DNA from: Leptoclinus maculatus
Taxonomy: Eukaryota; Chordata; Actinopteri; Perciformes; Stichaeidae
DNA length: 64,000 nt
Direction of reading: 5' to 3'
NCBI GenBank assembly: GCA_032191485.1
Contig: JAVDOI010000003.1
Location: 22,996,873-23,060,872 of the forward strand
The notes beneath the pieces were generated by a model that saw only the letters and a list, made by a program, of their open reading frames with translations, did no database searches and was not told the DNA's origin. The translations under genes were made by a program, and so were the position numbers. Below, one piece after another: positions 45,838 through 58,735 of the stretch (within the stretch, counting starts at the first letter, position 1; every line of letters begins with the position of its first letter).

Positions 45838-47470
45838 CAAATTTATTTGTATAGCACATTCCAACAACAAGGTAATTCAAAGTGCTTCACATAAAACCAT
45901 TAAAAGCATCAAAACATGAGGCAAAAGAAAAGGAGATTTAAAAACGATTAAGAACGTTCATTGAAACATTAAAAACAGTCATTAAAACATTAAAAAGCAG
46001 TGTAAGAAATCAAATACAGTAGTGAAATGCAGGAGATTGATTAATATCCTTGAATGTGGTTCAATTAAAGGCAGCAAACAGAAAAGTCTTCAGTCTTGAT
46101 TTAAAGGAGCTGAGGGTCTCAGCAGACCTGCAGCTTTCTGGACTTTGTTCCAGATATGTGGAGCAGAAACACTGAACGCTGCTTCTCCATGTTTAGTTGT
46201 GACTCTGGGAACAGAAAGTAGACCGGTCCCAGACGACCTAAGGGGTCGGGATGGTTCATAAGGTAGCAGCAGATCAGAGATGTATTTTGGCCCTAAACCA
46301 TTCAGTGCTTTATAAACCAACAGCAGGATTTTAAAGTCACTTCTTTGTTGGACAGGAAGCCAGTGTAAAGACCTCAGAACTGGAGTGATGTGATCCACTT
46401 TCTTGGTCTTAGTGAGGACTCGAGCTGCAGCGTTCTGAATCAGCTGCAGCTTTCTGATTGACTTGTTACAGAGACCTGTAAACACACCGTTACAGTAGTC
46501 CAGTCTACTGAAGATAAATGCATGGACAAGTTTTTCCAAATCCTGTTGAGACATGAGTCCTCTAACCCTTGATATATTCTTCAGGTGATAGGAGGCTGAT
46601 TATGTAATTGTCTTGATATGGCTGTTCAGGTTGAGGTCTGAATCCATAACTACACCTAGATTTCTGGCTTGGTTTGAGGTTTTTAACATCAGTGATTGAA
46701 GCTGAGCGCTGACTTTCAATCGTTCGTCCTTGGTACCAAAAACAATTACTTCTGTTTTATCTTTGTTTAATTGAAGATGTTGTTGATTTGTTCAATGCAT
46801 GAACCAGCCCTTGTATGGGATTATAGTCCCCTGGTGATATAGTTATGTAGATGTGTGTGTCGTCTGCATAATTATGATAACACACTTTGTTGTTTTCCAT
46901 AATCTGAGCTAGTGGAAGCATGTAGATGTTGAACAGAAGAGGCCCCAGTATTGAACCTTGGGGAACACCACATGTCCTTTTAGTCAGCTCTGATGTGTGA
47001 TTAGCTTCGGACACAAAGTATTCTCGGTCCTTCAAGTAGGATTCAAACCAGTTGAGTGCTGTGCCAGAGAGTCCCACCCAGAGTTTTAGTCTTTCTAGTA
47101 GTATGTCATGGTCGACCGTGTCGAATGCAGCACTGAGATCCAGTAATACTAAGACTGAAGTTCTGCCATTGTCTGTGTTTAAGTGGATGTCGTTGAAAAC
47201 CTTAACAAGAGCAGTTTCAGTACTGTGGTGCTGTCCAAAGCCTGACTGGAAGACATCAAACCACTTATTTATGGCTCTTGTTTCACTCATGAAGCTGAAG
47301 CTGTGAGGTGTTGATTCAATAAGAACAGCTGCTCTGTTATCTTGGTTTAACCAAGTTTCAGTTAAAAACAAAATGTCCAGTTTGTGCCTAACAATAAAAT
47401 CATTAATTAAAGATGTTTTTCCTGACAGAGACCTGACATTTAATAAAGCTAAGTTTAACGTGTTTAAAGC
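45838..47470 (-). mobile_element. L2/CR1-type LINE, internally deleted and broken
   Basis: On the minus strand the order is: an endonuclease fragment (NVRSLSGK to FLTETWLNQ, about 47460-47330); a jump straight into reverse transcriptase (47260-46790) with FDVFQSG, LDLSAAFDTVDH, GVPQGSILGPLLFN and YADDTHIYI; a frameshift near 46790; a region with KTEVIVFGTKDERL; a stop near 46602; and a C-terminal part (46554-46090) with SRLDYCNGVF, IQNAAARVLT and LHWLPVQQR. The 3' end at 45838 shows the fish LINE tail with TTTATTTGTATAGCACATTC. The endonuclease-to-RT jump removes most of the endonuclease and the start of RT. It is non-functional. Confidence 0.9.
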
Positions 47471-50400
47471 TTTATTTGGACAGGCTGACGAGGAATGAAT
47501 GTTAAGTTAAGTTTGATAAGTTTGCAGGTTTACTATTGTTTCTTCACAGCCTCTCCTTTCTTTTTCTATAAACTATCAGGACAAGAGTTGAGAAGACTCG
47601 CTGCATACAGGGCCCCGACTTCTCCTGGAGAGAATCATTGGTGTCATTAGCCTCGTAGCCTGGACCCAGAAGATATCAATTATTGCCTTTATCGGGTAGG
47701 GGAGACAGTGGTGGAGGTGGGGGAGGGGCAGGGAGTCAACGGAAAGACATGAAAACGTATTTATTTCAGGCAATTTAAGAACGCTTCAAAGAGACTTGCA
47801 CTCGCCAAGATCTCCGAGTCCACATCGTGAACACATTTTGGGGAAGAAAAGGACAAAGCAGAGCGATAACGAAGGAACTCAACAGGAACTAGAACTTTCT
47901 TCATGTTAATCTGCTCTCGGTATGTAAAAAGGCCCAAAGAAAGAAAAACCAAAAAAATGAAATAAACTTGAGAAAGTAGTGGCTGCTGCAGCTTGTTGGT
48001 AGAAACTTTCCCTTACGGAGGCAATATGTGGACTAAGAGTCTCTCTCTTACCAGTAGAATGATGGAATGCTGAGGCATTTTGAGTGTTTTCCATTAGTCT
48101 GAGAAATACTCCAGAGACATAATGTACCAGTTGAACACCTCCCCTTGGAGCGCGAGAGACGGTGAGTGTATTGCAATGTAAGTGTTCTGGAGAGTCGGAG
48201 GAATGAGAGCGAGGAGGGAAGAATGAGAGAGAAAAGTCACGGAGAGAGAAATACAAGAGGACGAGAGTGGCGGAAAGATCAAGGGAGGAGAGGAAAGACA
48301 TAGAAATGAAGTAGGAGGACGTGAGGAAGCAGCAGAGGGAGAAAGCGCCTCTCAGAGAGCATCTCGTTGCGAGTGTGTTGGTTCAACAGCATGTCGGGCT
48401 CCACGGGGGAGCGTGGAGAGAAGCTTCTTAGCTGACCATGCCTCCTGCAAAAAGCTCTACGTTTGATACCTAACACGGCTCGACAGTTGTATCTGGCCAG
48501 CAGGCCGAGGCTCTGGAGATGGAGGCTGCTTGCTCTCACCAAAGCTTCATGTAATGGACTGCTTTAGTTTCCAAGTTCAAAGAACTCGGTGTTCCACGGT
48601 GTTATCCCGCCGGGTGTTCTGACATTTGGCAGCAGATCCATAGAGCTGGGCATGAATCAGACGCGTCTGAGCAGGAAACGCTGCAGAGACGGCTTGGCAA
48701 ACGACAAAGTCCCTGCAGTGATTAGTAAAGTTGGACAGTTGCTGTTAGAGAACTCATCAAATAATGACTCTTTGGTGGAGAGGTGCATGTTCCGATGCCA
48801 GGGTCCAAGGTCAGAGGATGTCGTATGTTATGAAGATTGAAGTACATTTGTGATTTGTGGTATTGGACTATTGAGGTCATTTTGGGGTAACACATGTACT
48901 TATACCTATTATTTTCAGGGGATTATACACTAATGAAAACATAGTTCTGAAAATGATATTCCATTTCTGCTAATAGATCCCCCTCAATCCTACACACTGG
49001 CCCTTTAATACATCACTCAGATGCCATATAATGAAATAGTAACTGGCCACTGGCGGCAAAGTGATCCCTTCCTAGAATCACTCCTTTCAGCCCCGACACG
49101 ACTAAACCCGACACGGTACGCCGCATTTGAAACCCAAACCTCACCAATCTTTTTGTAACTTCTCCTTCAAAGAGAAAATAATAAGCCTGCTTTGGATAGG
49201 CTTTCTCAGATAACATCAATAGACCGACACAGAATACGGCCTCTACAACTATTGGTATTACTACTACTATTCACTGCAGTCAGCTACCAGCACGTAACAC
49301 TACAGCATCTCAAAACCATCAAGGATCTGCCTCACCTTTCAGTGGATCAACTTCACCAACATGACCCGTCTTTCTTACATAAAGAAGTCTTTTCAGATTC
49401 TTTCTCATCAAATTGACATAAAACTCGCAGCAGTTCTGCAGACGTTTATCGAGCTAAATATGGAATCACAGACTTTTCTTATTTGATCAAAGAGATGATG
49501 AGTATTACACTCCTTACACTGCTTCCTGTCTTCACAGGGTTGCTGTACAGTCTTACCTTATTGTGTTGAAACATAATGCGATTTATTGATGATAGACCGT
49601 CGTGGTTTGTCTCTGGTGTTTTGTGCTGCAGGTTTTAGTCAATCGGTACGTCGTACAAGAGCCCGATAGATTTCTACAAACGACCTACCAGAGCTATACA
49701 AGATTTAAGAAAGTCTTTGTGAATTGATGAGTTGAACCCGTTGATCTGTTGAATGGAAACTGGCTGAATTGGATTCTTGGTGGTAGTACTGGTGCCCATG
49801 ATCGATGGTGGGCTACACTGCCGCTGCAGCTTCTCCTCTTGCTGATGGGATCTTAGCGGGCCCATGGGAAGGGAGTTAATGGCCGTGCTGTGGAAGCAGT
49901 CCTGTACCGACTCCTGCTCCCGAGGTGTTCAGTCATGAAGGTCATTACGGTAATGGAAAAGGTTTGTTCAGCTCCACTTGCCTGTGTGCACTACATGACT
50001 GGTGGGCAGCCCTGGACTCAACAGAAGGGTGAACTTTAGGATTCTCACTGCCTCTCCGTTTCTCCAAGTTTGTCCTTTAACTTCTCTCTTGTATGATCTC
50101 TTTCGTAGTGTTTTTCTGTTGGACGAATGTGGGTAATCTTTTCCTAATACACCAAATGTATTGGTCCCATATAAATAAGTCCCAGTGAGCTTTTCTATGA
50201 GCTAAACTCATTCTGCCTCCTTAGGTTTAGTCTAATGGGGGAGCTGCAGCAATGCATTACTATTTGGAAACACTTGTACGCCCGCAAAGCAAAAAGCCCA
50301 AACAGTATTTAGCAGGACTTAATTTGACAGTCAGGAGTCTTCAATCTTCACACAGCGTGCTCAGGCGTCTGTACTCTGCAACTCTCTGAATCCTAATCAG

Positions 50401-50703
50401 TACATTTCTACCAGTAAGAGCAGAAACAATGGCTGCCTCGCTATTCATTTGTACTTACAGCAGCAGCTCGGCTTCGCTCCTCCGATCACTTACACAGACG
50501 CGTGAATATTCCTTATTGCAGATTAGCGTTTCTAATCAGCGTTCCATCGGAGGCCCTGATTCATCCACACACCCATCTTCAGGGAGGAAAAGAGACATTT
50601 CTCAAATTGATGTGAAACTACTTGGGGATGAAGAGAAGTCTGTTCCCTCAATGAGTGCATACGAGGAGCAACAAGAGCAACAATTGTTATGTATGTGTAG
50701 CGT

Positions 50704-50723
50704 GGGGGGGGGGGGGGGGGGGG
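50704..50723 (+). repeat. Poly(G) run, 20 bp
   Basis: An uninterrupted G run inside an unsupported 113-residue frame. Confidence 0.95.
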
Positions 50724-51064
50724 TTATCCTCATGAATGTTGCTGAAAAGGAATCTATAGCACAGTGGTAAATAGTAAAACATTAATAAGCGCTGCAAAAT
50801 TAGCATACGCTGCACATCACACACAGCCCCGTAGTTGGAAGACTAAAGTGTTTATTCACTCGTTAGAAACAATGTGTTTTCATATTATTTAGTTTTTGGG
50901 ATTGTTCTTACATATTGATGTCATTACTGCAATTCAACTGATTCAACTAAAGCCCTCTAAACGGGCAAGAAGTGAAGCTAATGCTCGATGAGGCTAAATT
51001 CCCACTAAGAGACTAAAATGAAACGAGAGAAAATGAGAAAGTGGAAGCAGGCATCAACAGAGAT

Positions 51065-51081
51065 GGGGGGGGGGGGGGGGG
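51065..51081 (+). repeat. Poly(G) run, 17 bp
   Basis: An uninterrupted G run. Confidence 0.95.
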
Positions 51082-51688
51082 AGACCACCACCTGTGACTT
51101 GCTACAGTACTTCCGTTGGTTCTACTCACTCCTGGCAGTGTTGTTAGTGATGTTAGCCGGCTGGCAGCCAGAGGATGGACCTGGTGCCAAATGTTCCACA
51201 ACCTGCAAATGAGCCCCATTCAGAGCTGTTTTGTGCAGGACTGGGGCATCCTGTCTAGAGAGGCAACGTTTACTACGGCCCCTGTCTGTCTGTCTTCTTT
51301 ATTGAGGTGTAAGCTGCGCAGTTTCTAGGAACTAGGAAAAGCTAAGGACATTTGGGCTGAATAACAAAGTCTACTGTTTACTTCTTTCTATCGCAGACAG
51401 AAGAAATAGTCTTTGTGAAGTCAGAACTCGTACGCTGTATGTCTTATTAACATGAAACTTGGTGCAGACATCCATCACTGAAGTCCGCCTGAGTAGGTTA
51501 TTCGCCTTTATACATTATTTGAAAAACACATTTTTGACATCTTCTTGTAAACCGTAGGTTCTATTGCTACCAACACTTTCTGTGGTTCTTTACTGCAACT
51601 TACTCACCAAATGTTACATAAAGCTTGTTGATCATTGTATTTAGATCTGTGAACTGTGCTGCAGTACACAGCCACAGAAAAAAAAAAC

Positions 51689-51726
51689 ATACACATATAT
51701 AGATATATATATCTATATATGTGTAT
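51689..51726. repeat. Perfect 38-bp AT-rich palindrome
   Basis: Starts ATACACATATATAGATATA and is its own reverse complement over all 38 bases, with no spacer. It could extrude as a cruciform. It follows a short poly(A) run. Confidence 0.97.
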
Positions 51727-52146
51727 ATAATCTGTCTCCAATGCAAGCACTAATACTGCATATTTGACGCTGAGAGACCGGTTTGCTCCTGAACCAAAGA
51801 GACGGATCTGTTCAGCGCCTCAAAGAAAACAAGATCAAGGGATCTTCACGAGATCGGGAGAACTAACGCTGTTATTGGAGCGCGACGTATGTTTGTCTCT
51901 GTAGTCGGCACGCATGAGTGGCCCTCGCTGGTTCACTGCTCCTAATACCTCCGGTACCTAGGCCCCGTGCAAGGAGACGCTCCTCAGACCTTTCCCCCCC
52001 GGAGACGATAGGAAATGACATGAACGGGAAAAACTAAAATGGACAGAGACACACATGCACTCACATGCACGTAAAACCCAGACATACACACAAGCTGACA
52101 TATAAACAGACACTTGCATCATACAGCACACTTGCACAGACAGTGG

Positions 52147-52148
<2 letters not shown>

Positions 52149-52214
<66 letters not shown>
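52149..52214 (+). repeat. (CA)n microsatellite
   Basis: About 33 perfect units in a generally CA-rich stretch (52050-52350). Confidence 0.99.
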
Positions 52215-52216
<2 letters not shown>

Positions 52217-53093
52217 TGCAGGCACGGGCAGGCAAATGCAGATCATATCCACATGCATGGTCAGAGACAGTCAAAAAGAGACAGACGGATACACGCACAT
52301 ATCAACCGTCACCCAGTGAAGCACAGCAGGCGGTCAAGTTCCACACCAATACAGATCAGCACAGAAAGCTGGTAATACAACAATAAACGATATTAATATC
52401 GAAGTCAAAAAGATAACGAGGTCCCGATTTTGCAAAATGATGCAGCAGATAAACTCCACAGATGTCGTTGACACAGGTTTTTATTATTGATGCAGATTGT
52501 TCCGTCACAATTCAGTTAACATCTCGATACGTTTGACAAACACAAGTCTTAACGAGACGCTTTTAGATTTCATAAAAAGACAGGTATTCTTTTTTAGCAC
52601 TGCAAAACTAACCCCAGAATGAGAGAGAATTCATGAGGTAAATGCTTCCCAAAGAAGCCACACACAACTTTTATTCAATAGAAACTAATGAAATTCAACT
52701 TGCTAATTAAAGGTATTTTTAATTTATAGAATCTTAAAGCTACCTGCTTAAAATGCACAGAAGTTATTACTGCCCTCAAATGTCAACATTTGTGGAAGAG
52801 AAGTCTTGAAATACATTAAAACTTAAAATAAGTTTTCCCATAATGAGTTCCATCTCGCTGTGGAACGGGACGTTATCTCACCCTCACCAATCGTTTCATC
52901 TGCAGCCAGACAATAATAATGAACCGACATTAAAGAGCGGTGAAGTCCCTTGCAGACAATAAAGCATTAATAAATGAAAAAAGCAATAACATGCAAAATA
53001 AAATGAAATAAAAAAACAAGCCAACACACGACACCTGGAAGGCAAAGCTATATCAATATGTGTTTGTAGGAGGTGACTTCCAGACTCCCCGTG

Positions 53094-53190
53094 CAGTTAG
53101 AAGGGGCTCCAGACTAACTTTTCCACTGGTAGCACTGGTGCTACCAGCTGTCCCAGTTGGTCACTTATGATTTGGTCGCACCCTTTCTTT
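53094..53190. mobile_element. Possible DNA-transposon end fragment
   Basis: GGGGCTCCAGACTAACTTTT is followed by a perfect hairpin, TGGTAGCAC TG GTGCTACCA (53127-53146). I recall the series from fish DNA transposon ends but cannot assign a family or find the partner end. Confidence 0.3.
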
Positions 53191-54151
53191 AGTACAGCAT
53201 GACATAAACCACTGACACCCTCAGTGGTCCAGAGCACGACCACCAGCCTCCTCCTCTCTCCTCATTTAGCTTTTTAAAGGCCGCTTCATTTTTGGAACAC
53301 GTCGCAGCTTATTGGGTCGTTTCTTAAAGTTCTACGTCGCTGCGTACAGGCGAACGCACAGAACAGTGTCCGCAATCGGAAGAGCTTCCTGGCGAGCGTC
53401 CCTTCAGCAGCACGCCGGCTTGTCAAGATGAGTTTTAGACTTTTGAGACGGGGATGGAACAGTCGGTATCTGATGTCTCTGCTTCGGCCGGGGACCAAAG
53501 ATAATGATGTGAAAGTTTGATGAATAGATTATATGTAAATATCCAGTCGGACACAGTTGATCATTTAACGGGTTAATAACAATTAGAGCTACACTTCAAG
53601 AAGAAGCTTAGTGGAGGTGAATTCCAGAGTCAGCTCCACGCTGTGACTGATGTTACCTGCTGATATATGCGAGATTCATTATGTGGCCTCTTAATGGCGA
53701 CCAGCAGTAGCTTAACGTCTCACTTCTCCGCCGGGGCAGCGCCGGTGCTGAAGGTGAAAGGTAACGTCTCCGCGGGGGAGGAAGGTGAGGGAGAAGGTTA
53801 TTAGATTAGTGTGAGAAGAAGTGTTCCACCAATGGTCCCCGCAGGGTGAAGTGATTGAGCTCTGAAGACAGATTGTGTGCAATTACAGTCCATTTGTTCC
53901 AGCCCGGCCTCCCCTCCCGTTGGAGGCAGCCTGGTAATGGAACCGGCTCGCTGGCTTTCGTCTGGCTCCTATTGTCTTTGACTTTCCTCTTTCCATCTGT
54001 ATCTCTATCTCCCTCCTCTCTCGCGATCACATTCACTTTATCCTCCAGGTTTAGTGAATACACTAGATCTCTCCTTCCTTAATTTCTTCTTCTTCTTTAT
54101 CTCTCTATCTCCTCTCCTCCAGTCCTCCTTCCTGTCCTTTTCCTGTCTCTT
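53191..54151. other. No gene seen
   Basis: Ends in a pyrimidine-rich stretch leading into the degenerate array. Confidence 0.6.
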
Positions 54152-54537
54152 TCTCCTTCTTTCTGTCTGGCCGAGGCAATTATATGCTTCCCAGCCTCTA
54201 ACTAAAGGCCTTTCCTCTGAAGCAAGGACCCCCTTCCTCCTCTTATCCCACTTGGCCTCCTCCAAAGGACCCAGTGGAGTCCGTCACTTGCAGGAAATAT
54301 CGAGTGGAACTTAATTAGATGAGGCTTGTGACACCAACAAAAGCAGAGGGGCTTCACTTGCAGTGCAGAGGGACAAAACCTATTAATGCCACATCATTCT
54401 GTACAAGTACAGATTCACTCAACAACTTCACGTGCTACGTCTTCCCCCCAACTCTCTCAAACCCTTTCTCCTTTGTCTTCATCTTTCTGTCCGGCCGAGG
54501 CGATTATATGCTTTGCAGCTCTTTGCTGAATCTCTCC

Positions 54538-54570
54538 TCCTCCCTCCCTCCCTCCCTCCCTCCCTCCCTC
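54538..54570 (+). repeat. (CCCT)n microsatellite
   Basis: About eight CCTC/CCCT units inside the second unit of the degenerate array. Confidence 0.97.
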
Positions 54571-55254
54571 CTTGTCTTTCTTTACCCCCTCTGAAGCAGC
54601 TCCACTTTCCGCCTCGCTCAGAACCTCCTGGTTCTCTGTGAAGGACCCTGAGGAGTCCTTCCCCTGTGTGCAGCAGAGAGTCGGGCACAATTAGACTGCA
54701 GTAGGATTGTCAACAAACGCCGCGTGACCTCACATGCAGCGCAAAAGGAGCTCAAGAGCATCGTTCAATATGACGGCAAGGTGTGAGTCAATTCAATTTG
54801 ATCATATTTGATCTAGCGCCAAATTATAAGAGAAGTTATCTCAGGGCACGAGCAGGTCTGGATCGTACTCTTTAAATCCTTTTTAACAGGCAGAGATCTG
54901 GAGCAGGACCAGACTCTGGGCCGTCTGTTCTGTACATGTTCAGCATTATATTCATGTGAACAGGTTTCTCCTTCTCTTCCAGTATGTTGCTCGACACCTC
55001 CATCTTCACACCTCTCGGCCCCTCTCGGCCCCCTCCAGAGGAGTTGAGAGTCCGTTGTCAGGTCATGCTTGCAATCAATTGCGCAGGAAGTAGGCGGTCC
55101 AAGGGGCTACTGCTCGCAGTTTATAGAGTGGAAACGAATTACATGATCTTGGTGACAAAAACAAATGCAGTTTAGTCTCATAAGATGCAAAGGGAATGTG
55201 CAACACCCATTTGATAGATATGACATTTTCTTTCACAAATTTGAGGCCAATTTT

Positions 55255-55560
55255 CTACCCGTCCATTCATCGACCTGCTCTGCTGCTGCTCCGGCTCTGG
55301 GTTGCAGTTGTAGCCCACATGCACATTCTCCAGCTCTCCCTGGGGGATCCTGAGACCTTCCCAGGTCACATGGAATCTGTCATCCCTCCCGAGTGTCCTG
55401 GTTCGGCCCTGGGTTCTCCTCCCAGTTGGATGCAGCTGGAATTCCTCCAGGAAGCATCCTGATCAATGGCCCGACCACCTTTAAAAGCTCCTTTCAGTGT
55501 GAAAGAGCAGCTGCTCTTCTACGAGCTGTTTCTGTATTTCAGAGCTCCTTCAGTCCTTTT
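55255..55560. mobile_element. Decayed non-LTR retrotransposon-type 3' fragment
   Basis: CCAGCTCTCCCTGGGGGATC, TGAGACCTTCCCAGGTCACA, GGAAGCATCCTGATCAATGG and GAAAGAGCAGCTGCTCTTCT follow the order of a common fish repeat, related to 10215-10372. It sits in the degenerate tandem array and accounts for its one long spacing. Confidence 0.65.
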
Positions 55561-56492
55561 GTCCATGAACTCGTTGTTTCAGTAACTACCCCGTCCTTTT
55601 TTATTCTTCATCTTCTTGGCTTATACTTGAGTGACATTTACAGATGAAGAAGAATTAGTATAATGAGATCCAAGTTATCCTAAATAACTATAAATCAAGT
55701 GGATTCAACGAGGCATAAAAAGGCTTCTAAACAACAACAACAACGGGTGCATAGAAGCGTACTTGGTGAGATATTTCTGTGCCTCTTTGCTCCGTTTCTT
55801 TCTTGTAGCAACAGTCTTCCCTCCTGCTGCGGACCCCCCCTTGGCTCTCCGTACCTCTCGGTCCGCTCCAAAGGACCTTACCGAGTCCACGTCTTCGGTT
55901 CTCGCTCGCAAGATATCGAGTGGAACCTAATTGGGTGAACCGAGTGACATAAACCAATACAGGGGGAGCTCACGTACGGTGCAGAGGGCCAGTATAAGAC
56001 TTGCAATGAATACAGCATATCCCTCGAAATATCAACATTAACGCTCTGTTCTTGTGAAATTATTACTTTTCAGAACTTTATTCACAGCTTCTTTTGATTC
56101 TCGTGTTCTTTCTCACTTGCTTTTTCTTCCTTTATCTTTCTGTCTGACTGCAGCAATTACCTTCCATTCTAGCTCTTAGCTAAAGCCCACATCCAGCAGC
56201 TCTTGGCCCCCTCCAAAGGACACTGTGGAGTGTGTCTCTTGGGTGCACTACTGAGTGCAGCACAATTACATGAACTCTCCACAGACTTGGCGAATGTCGC
56301 AGATCACGCTGCTTCTGCAGGTTTTAGGAGGACAGATGCTGTCGGAGTGGAACCATCAGAGGTAATTAGCCTCATATTTCATGTTGCTCATTTGATGGTG
56401 TTTTGTGACGGAAGCACCCGGATCATGTGACGGAACCGAGGTCTGAGGGGAACATGTGAGCTGTCAGGAGATGAACTGTTGCGGATAAACGG

Positions 56493-56493
<1 letters not shown>

Positions 56494-56532
<39 letters not shown>
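56494..56532 (+). repeat. (CA)n microsatellite
   Basis: About 19 perfect units. Confidence 0.98.
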
Positions 56533-56535
<3 letters not shown>

Positions 56536-57929
56536 TCCCAGACACTTATATTTACAGACATTTTAGTTTTGACAATAGTCTGGTGGTTTTAGTATTAACA
56601 ACATGTCACTGCTGCCTTTTGTGCGTAAGTCTGAGGACTCACACACAAGTATACTGTTTGATTTCATCATATTAGAACTGACGTTGCGGGGACACTGTAG
56701 GATCCAGTCAGCTTCACATTCGTGCTACAGCTAATACATGATCTCATCCTCCTTTTAATCTATAGATCGTTTTTAGGATTAAAGGTACTAAATTAGAAAT
56801 TCCGAGCATTACGACGCATTACGTCGGCGTTACGTCGCGGGTCGGCACAGCGTTATCAGTAGTAACTGCCGTATGAGAACATGCACGTGTGGTCGGACCG
56901 GCTACAACAACAAAGTACAAAGAAGCTGCTGAATTGGAATGTTGTACATTTAAACATAATTTAAAAAAGTTAGAAAAGGGTAAACAAGACTAAGAGTGGT
57001 GCTAGTAGCATCTCTGATTGTTAGCAATGCTAGTTAATTGTGCTTGCATGCTAACATTGGCTAATTAGCTCTATGCACAAAGTGCCAACCCATCATTTCG
57101 ATGTTCAGACATGCCTCCTGGTGCTCATCAGAATACACTGTCTGACGTCCCTAGCTACCCATCCAGTAGTTAGTACATAATGGAGACCAGACGACCGACT
57201 GAGATTGTCGGCCCTTTCAGAGTATTGTTTTCTAATCCAGTTCATGGAGTGCAGAGCCAAAGCTCAGCTGAGCTTCACTCTCACAAAGTTCACTTACCTT
57301 CAGCACTGACGCAGAATTGACTGTCCATGCTCCGCCTCCTTCCAGCATCTAATCCAGAAAAAGGAAAGCCATGGCCAGTGTAGAGACTCTCATCATATCG
57401 ACCCCTCATTTAGTGTGTTGTTGCCTGTGTGTAAACGCTGACAAAGCTGTACATCTGTGGAAATAAGCTGTTGCATGTGCAGTTTAATCTGTTGTTTCAA
57501 TAACCTTTGAAACAATCAAAGCTCTTTTCCTATCTTAATTTTCTGTTTGTCCTTCTCCTACTTCCCCACCAGTCCTCCATATGCATGCTGTAGGCTGAGG
57601 CTCATATACTGAGTCTATTTGCACTGCCCATCTGTTTCACCACACTCCACTGTTTTCTCTCTAAACACCTGCTTTCTGTTGGTTTTTCAATTTCTCTGTC
57701 CTCCCTGTTCTCTTTTTATTTGTATTCATTTTATGCACTGTGTAATATAACACTCTCTCCTCTCTGTCTGACTCTCAATTAATATGTTAAACTAATAATC
57801 GGTGACATTTTCACACAAACGTTTGTTTCCCTCTCTGTGAGAAACTTAATTAACAGAGTACTGATTGAGCCTGTATATCAAATTCATCAAATGCTTCACA
57901 TTTGCGAGCAGCGTGGCTCATGTCATGTC
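56533..57929. other. No gene seen
   Basis: Contains GCTAGTTAA/GCATGCTAACATT motifs near 57010-57070 that may be decayed repeat Y. Confidence 0.5.
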
Positions 57930-58111
57930 ATGTCAGGTTGATGGTTTGGTCGGCAACATTGGCTCAGATAACAACTGTCAAATTAAGATGAAATGTTGTG
58001 CAAACATTAATGGTGCTCAGACTCCATCAGGTCAACATTTTAATTTGTCTGATACTTTGGTTTATGACATCCCCGCCACCCACAGATGTACTGTGTGTTC
58101 AGTGTTAACTA

Positions 58112-58186
58112 ACAGTGGAATGCTAAACTATGATGGAATGCTAAACTATGATGAATGCTAAACTATGATGGAATGCTAAACTATGA
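58112..58186 (+). repeat. 18-bp tandem repeat (GGAATGCTAAACTATGAT), four copies
   Basis: Four copies within repeat Y; the third lacks one G and one neighbouring base. Confidence 0.93.
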
Positions 58187-58435
58187 TGTGTCACAGAGCT
58201 GCTAGCATGGCTACAAACTTACAATGTAATTTTTGGTCGTAAAGTTTTTTTTTCTGGGTACAAATTGTTGCAACACAGCAAAAGAGGACATTTTGTGACA
58301 ATCCATCCAGTAGACTTTGAAATATTTCACTGGATAGTTGAACACTTTGACCTGCTGATGGCGTCGTATGAGAGATCAAGTCGTCACCAAAGTCAGTGAG
58401 ATTCATCCTCTGGGCACCATGAATGTCTGCAACAC

Positions 58436-58735
58436 AGACTGTGTATAAGAAGTGGACGTAGTTGTCATGGTGTTGGCTTGTGTACTGCCGATTTATAGCC
58501 TTGAGTTTAGTGAGTTACCGTATTTGGAATACGGAGGAGTGACGTAGAGACGGCGTATACGGCTCTGTTAGCTACAGCGACCTGTCAATCACAGTAAGCC
58601 CCGCCCTAAAGCATACTTTGCCATAAACTCATGTTCACAATGTTTACTGAGGTAATAAGTAATTTCCTCATAGACTTCTATACAATCAGACTTATTGTCT
58701 CCCGTTCCTGGCCATTAGAGAGAATGCAAGTTCAT
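58436..58735 (-). mobile_element. Interspersed repeat X inserted in repeat Y, minus orientation
   Basis: Starts ACTGTGTATAAGAAGTGGAC. On the minus strand it contains TATAGAAGTCTATGAGGAAA, TTACCTCAGTAAACATTGTG and AACATGAGTTTATGG, matching 61330-61405. Repeat Y resumes after it. Confidence 0.65.

Larger units (their letters stand above)
47471..53093. other. No gene seen
   Basis: Short frames only. A palindrome, a microsatellite and poly(G) runs are listed separately. Confidence 0.6.
54152..56290 (+). repeat. Degenerate tandem array, period about 350-390 bp, five recognisable units
   Basis: Landmark CTCCAAAGGACCCAGTGGAG or variants occurs near 54257, 54640, 55030, 55861 and 56208. The double gap between the third and fourth is filled by a LINE scrap (55255-55560). 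Other landmarks recur in the same order: a pyrimidine tract ending GGCCGAGGCAATTATATGCT (54168, 54491; weaker at 56146), ATATCGAGTGGAACTTAATT (54297; variants at 55122 and 55913), and CACTTGCAGTGCAGAGGGAC (54355; variants at 54731 and 55971). Units are strongly diverged. No conserved frame runs through them. Confidence 0.75.

Noticed and set aside
45831..45838. A second ACCAGGGC as alternative right target duplication
   Set aside because: The sequence before it has no hAT-like end, whereas 45483 has a 14-bp match to the left end. Probably chance, though the 8-mer match is exact.
54054..56430. Tandem coding exons in the degenerate array
   Set aside because: Short similar peptides (SKGPSGV, SKGPYRV, SKGHCGV) occur, but each unit has early stops and no frame is kept across units.
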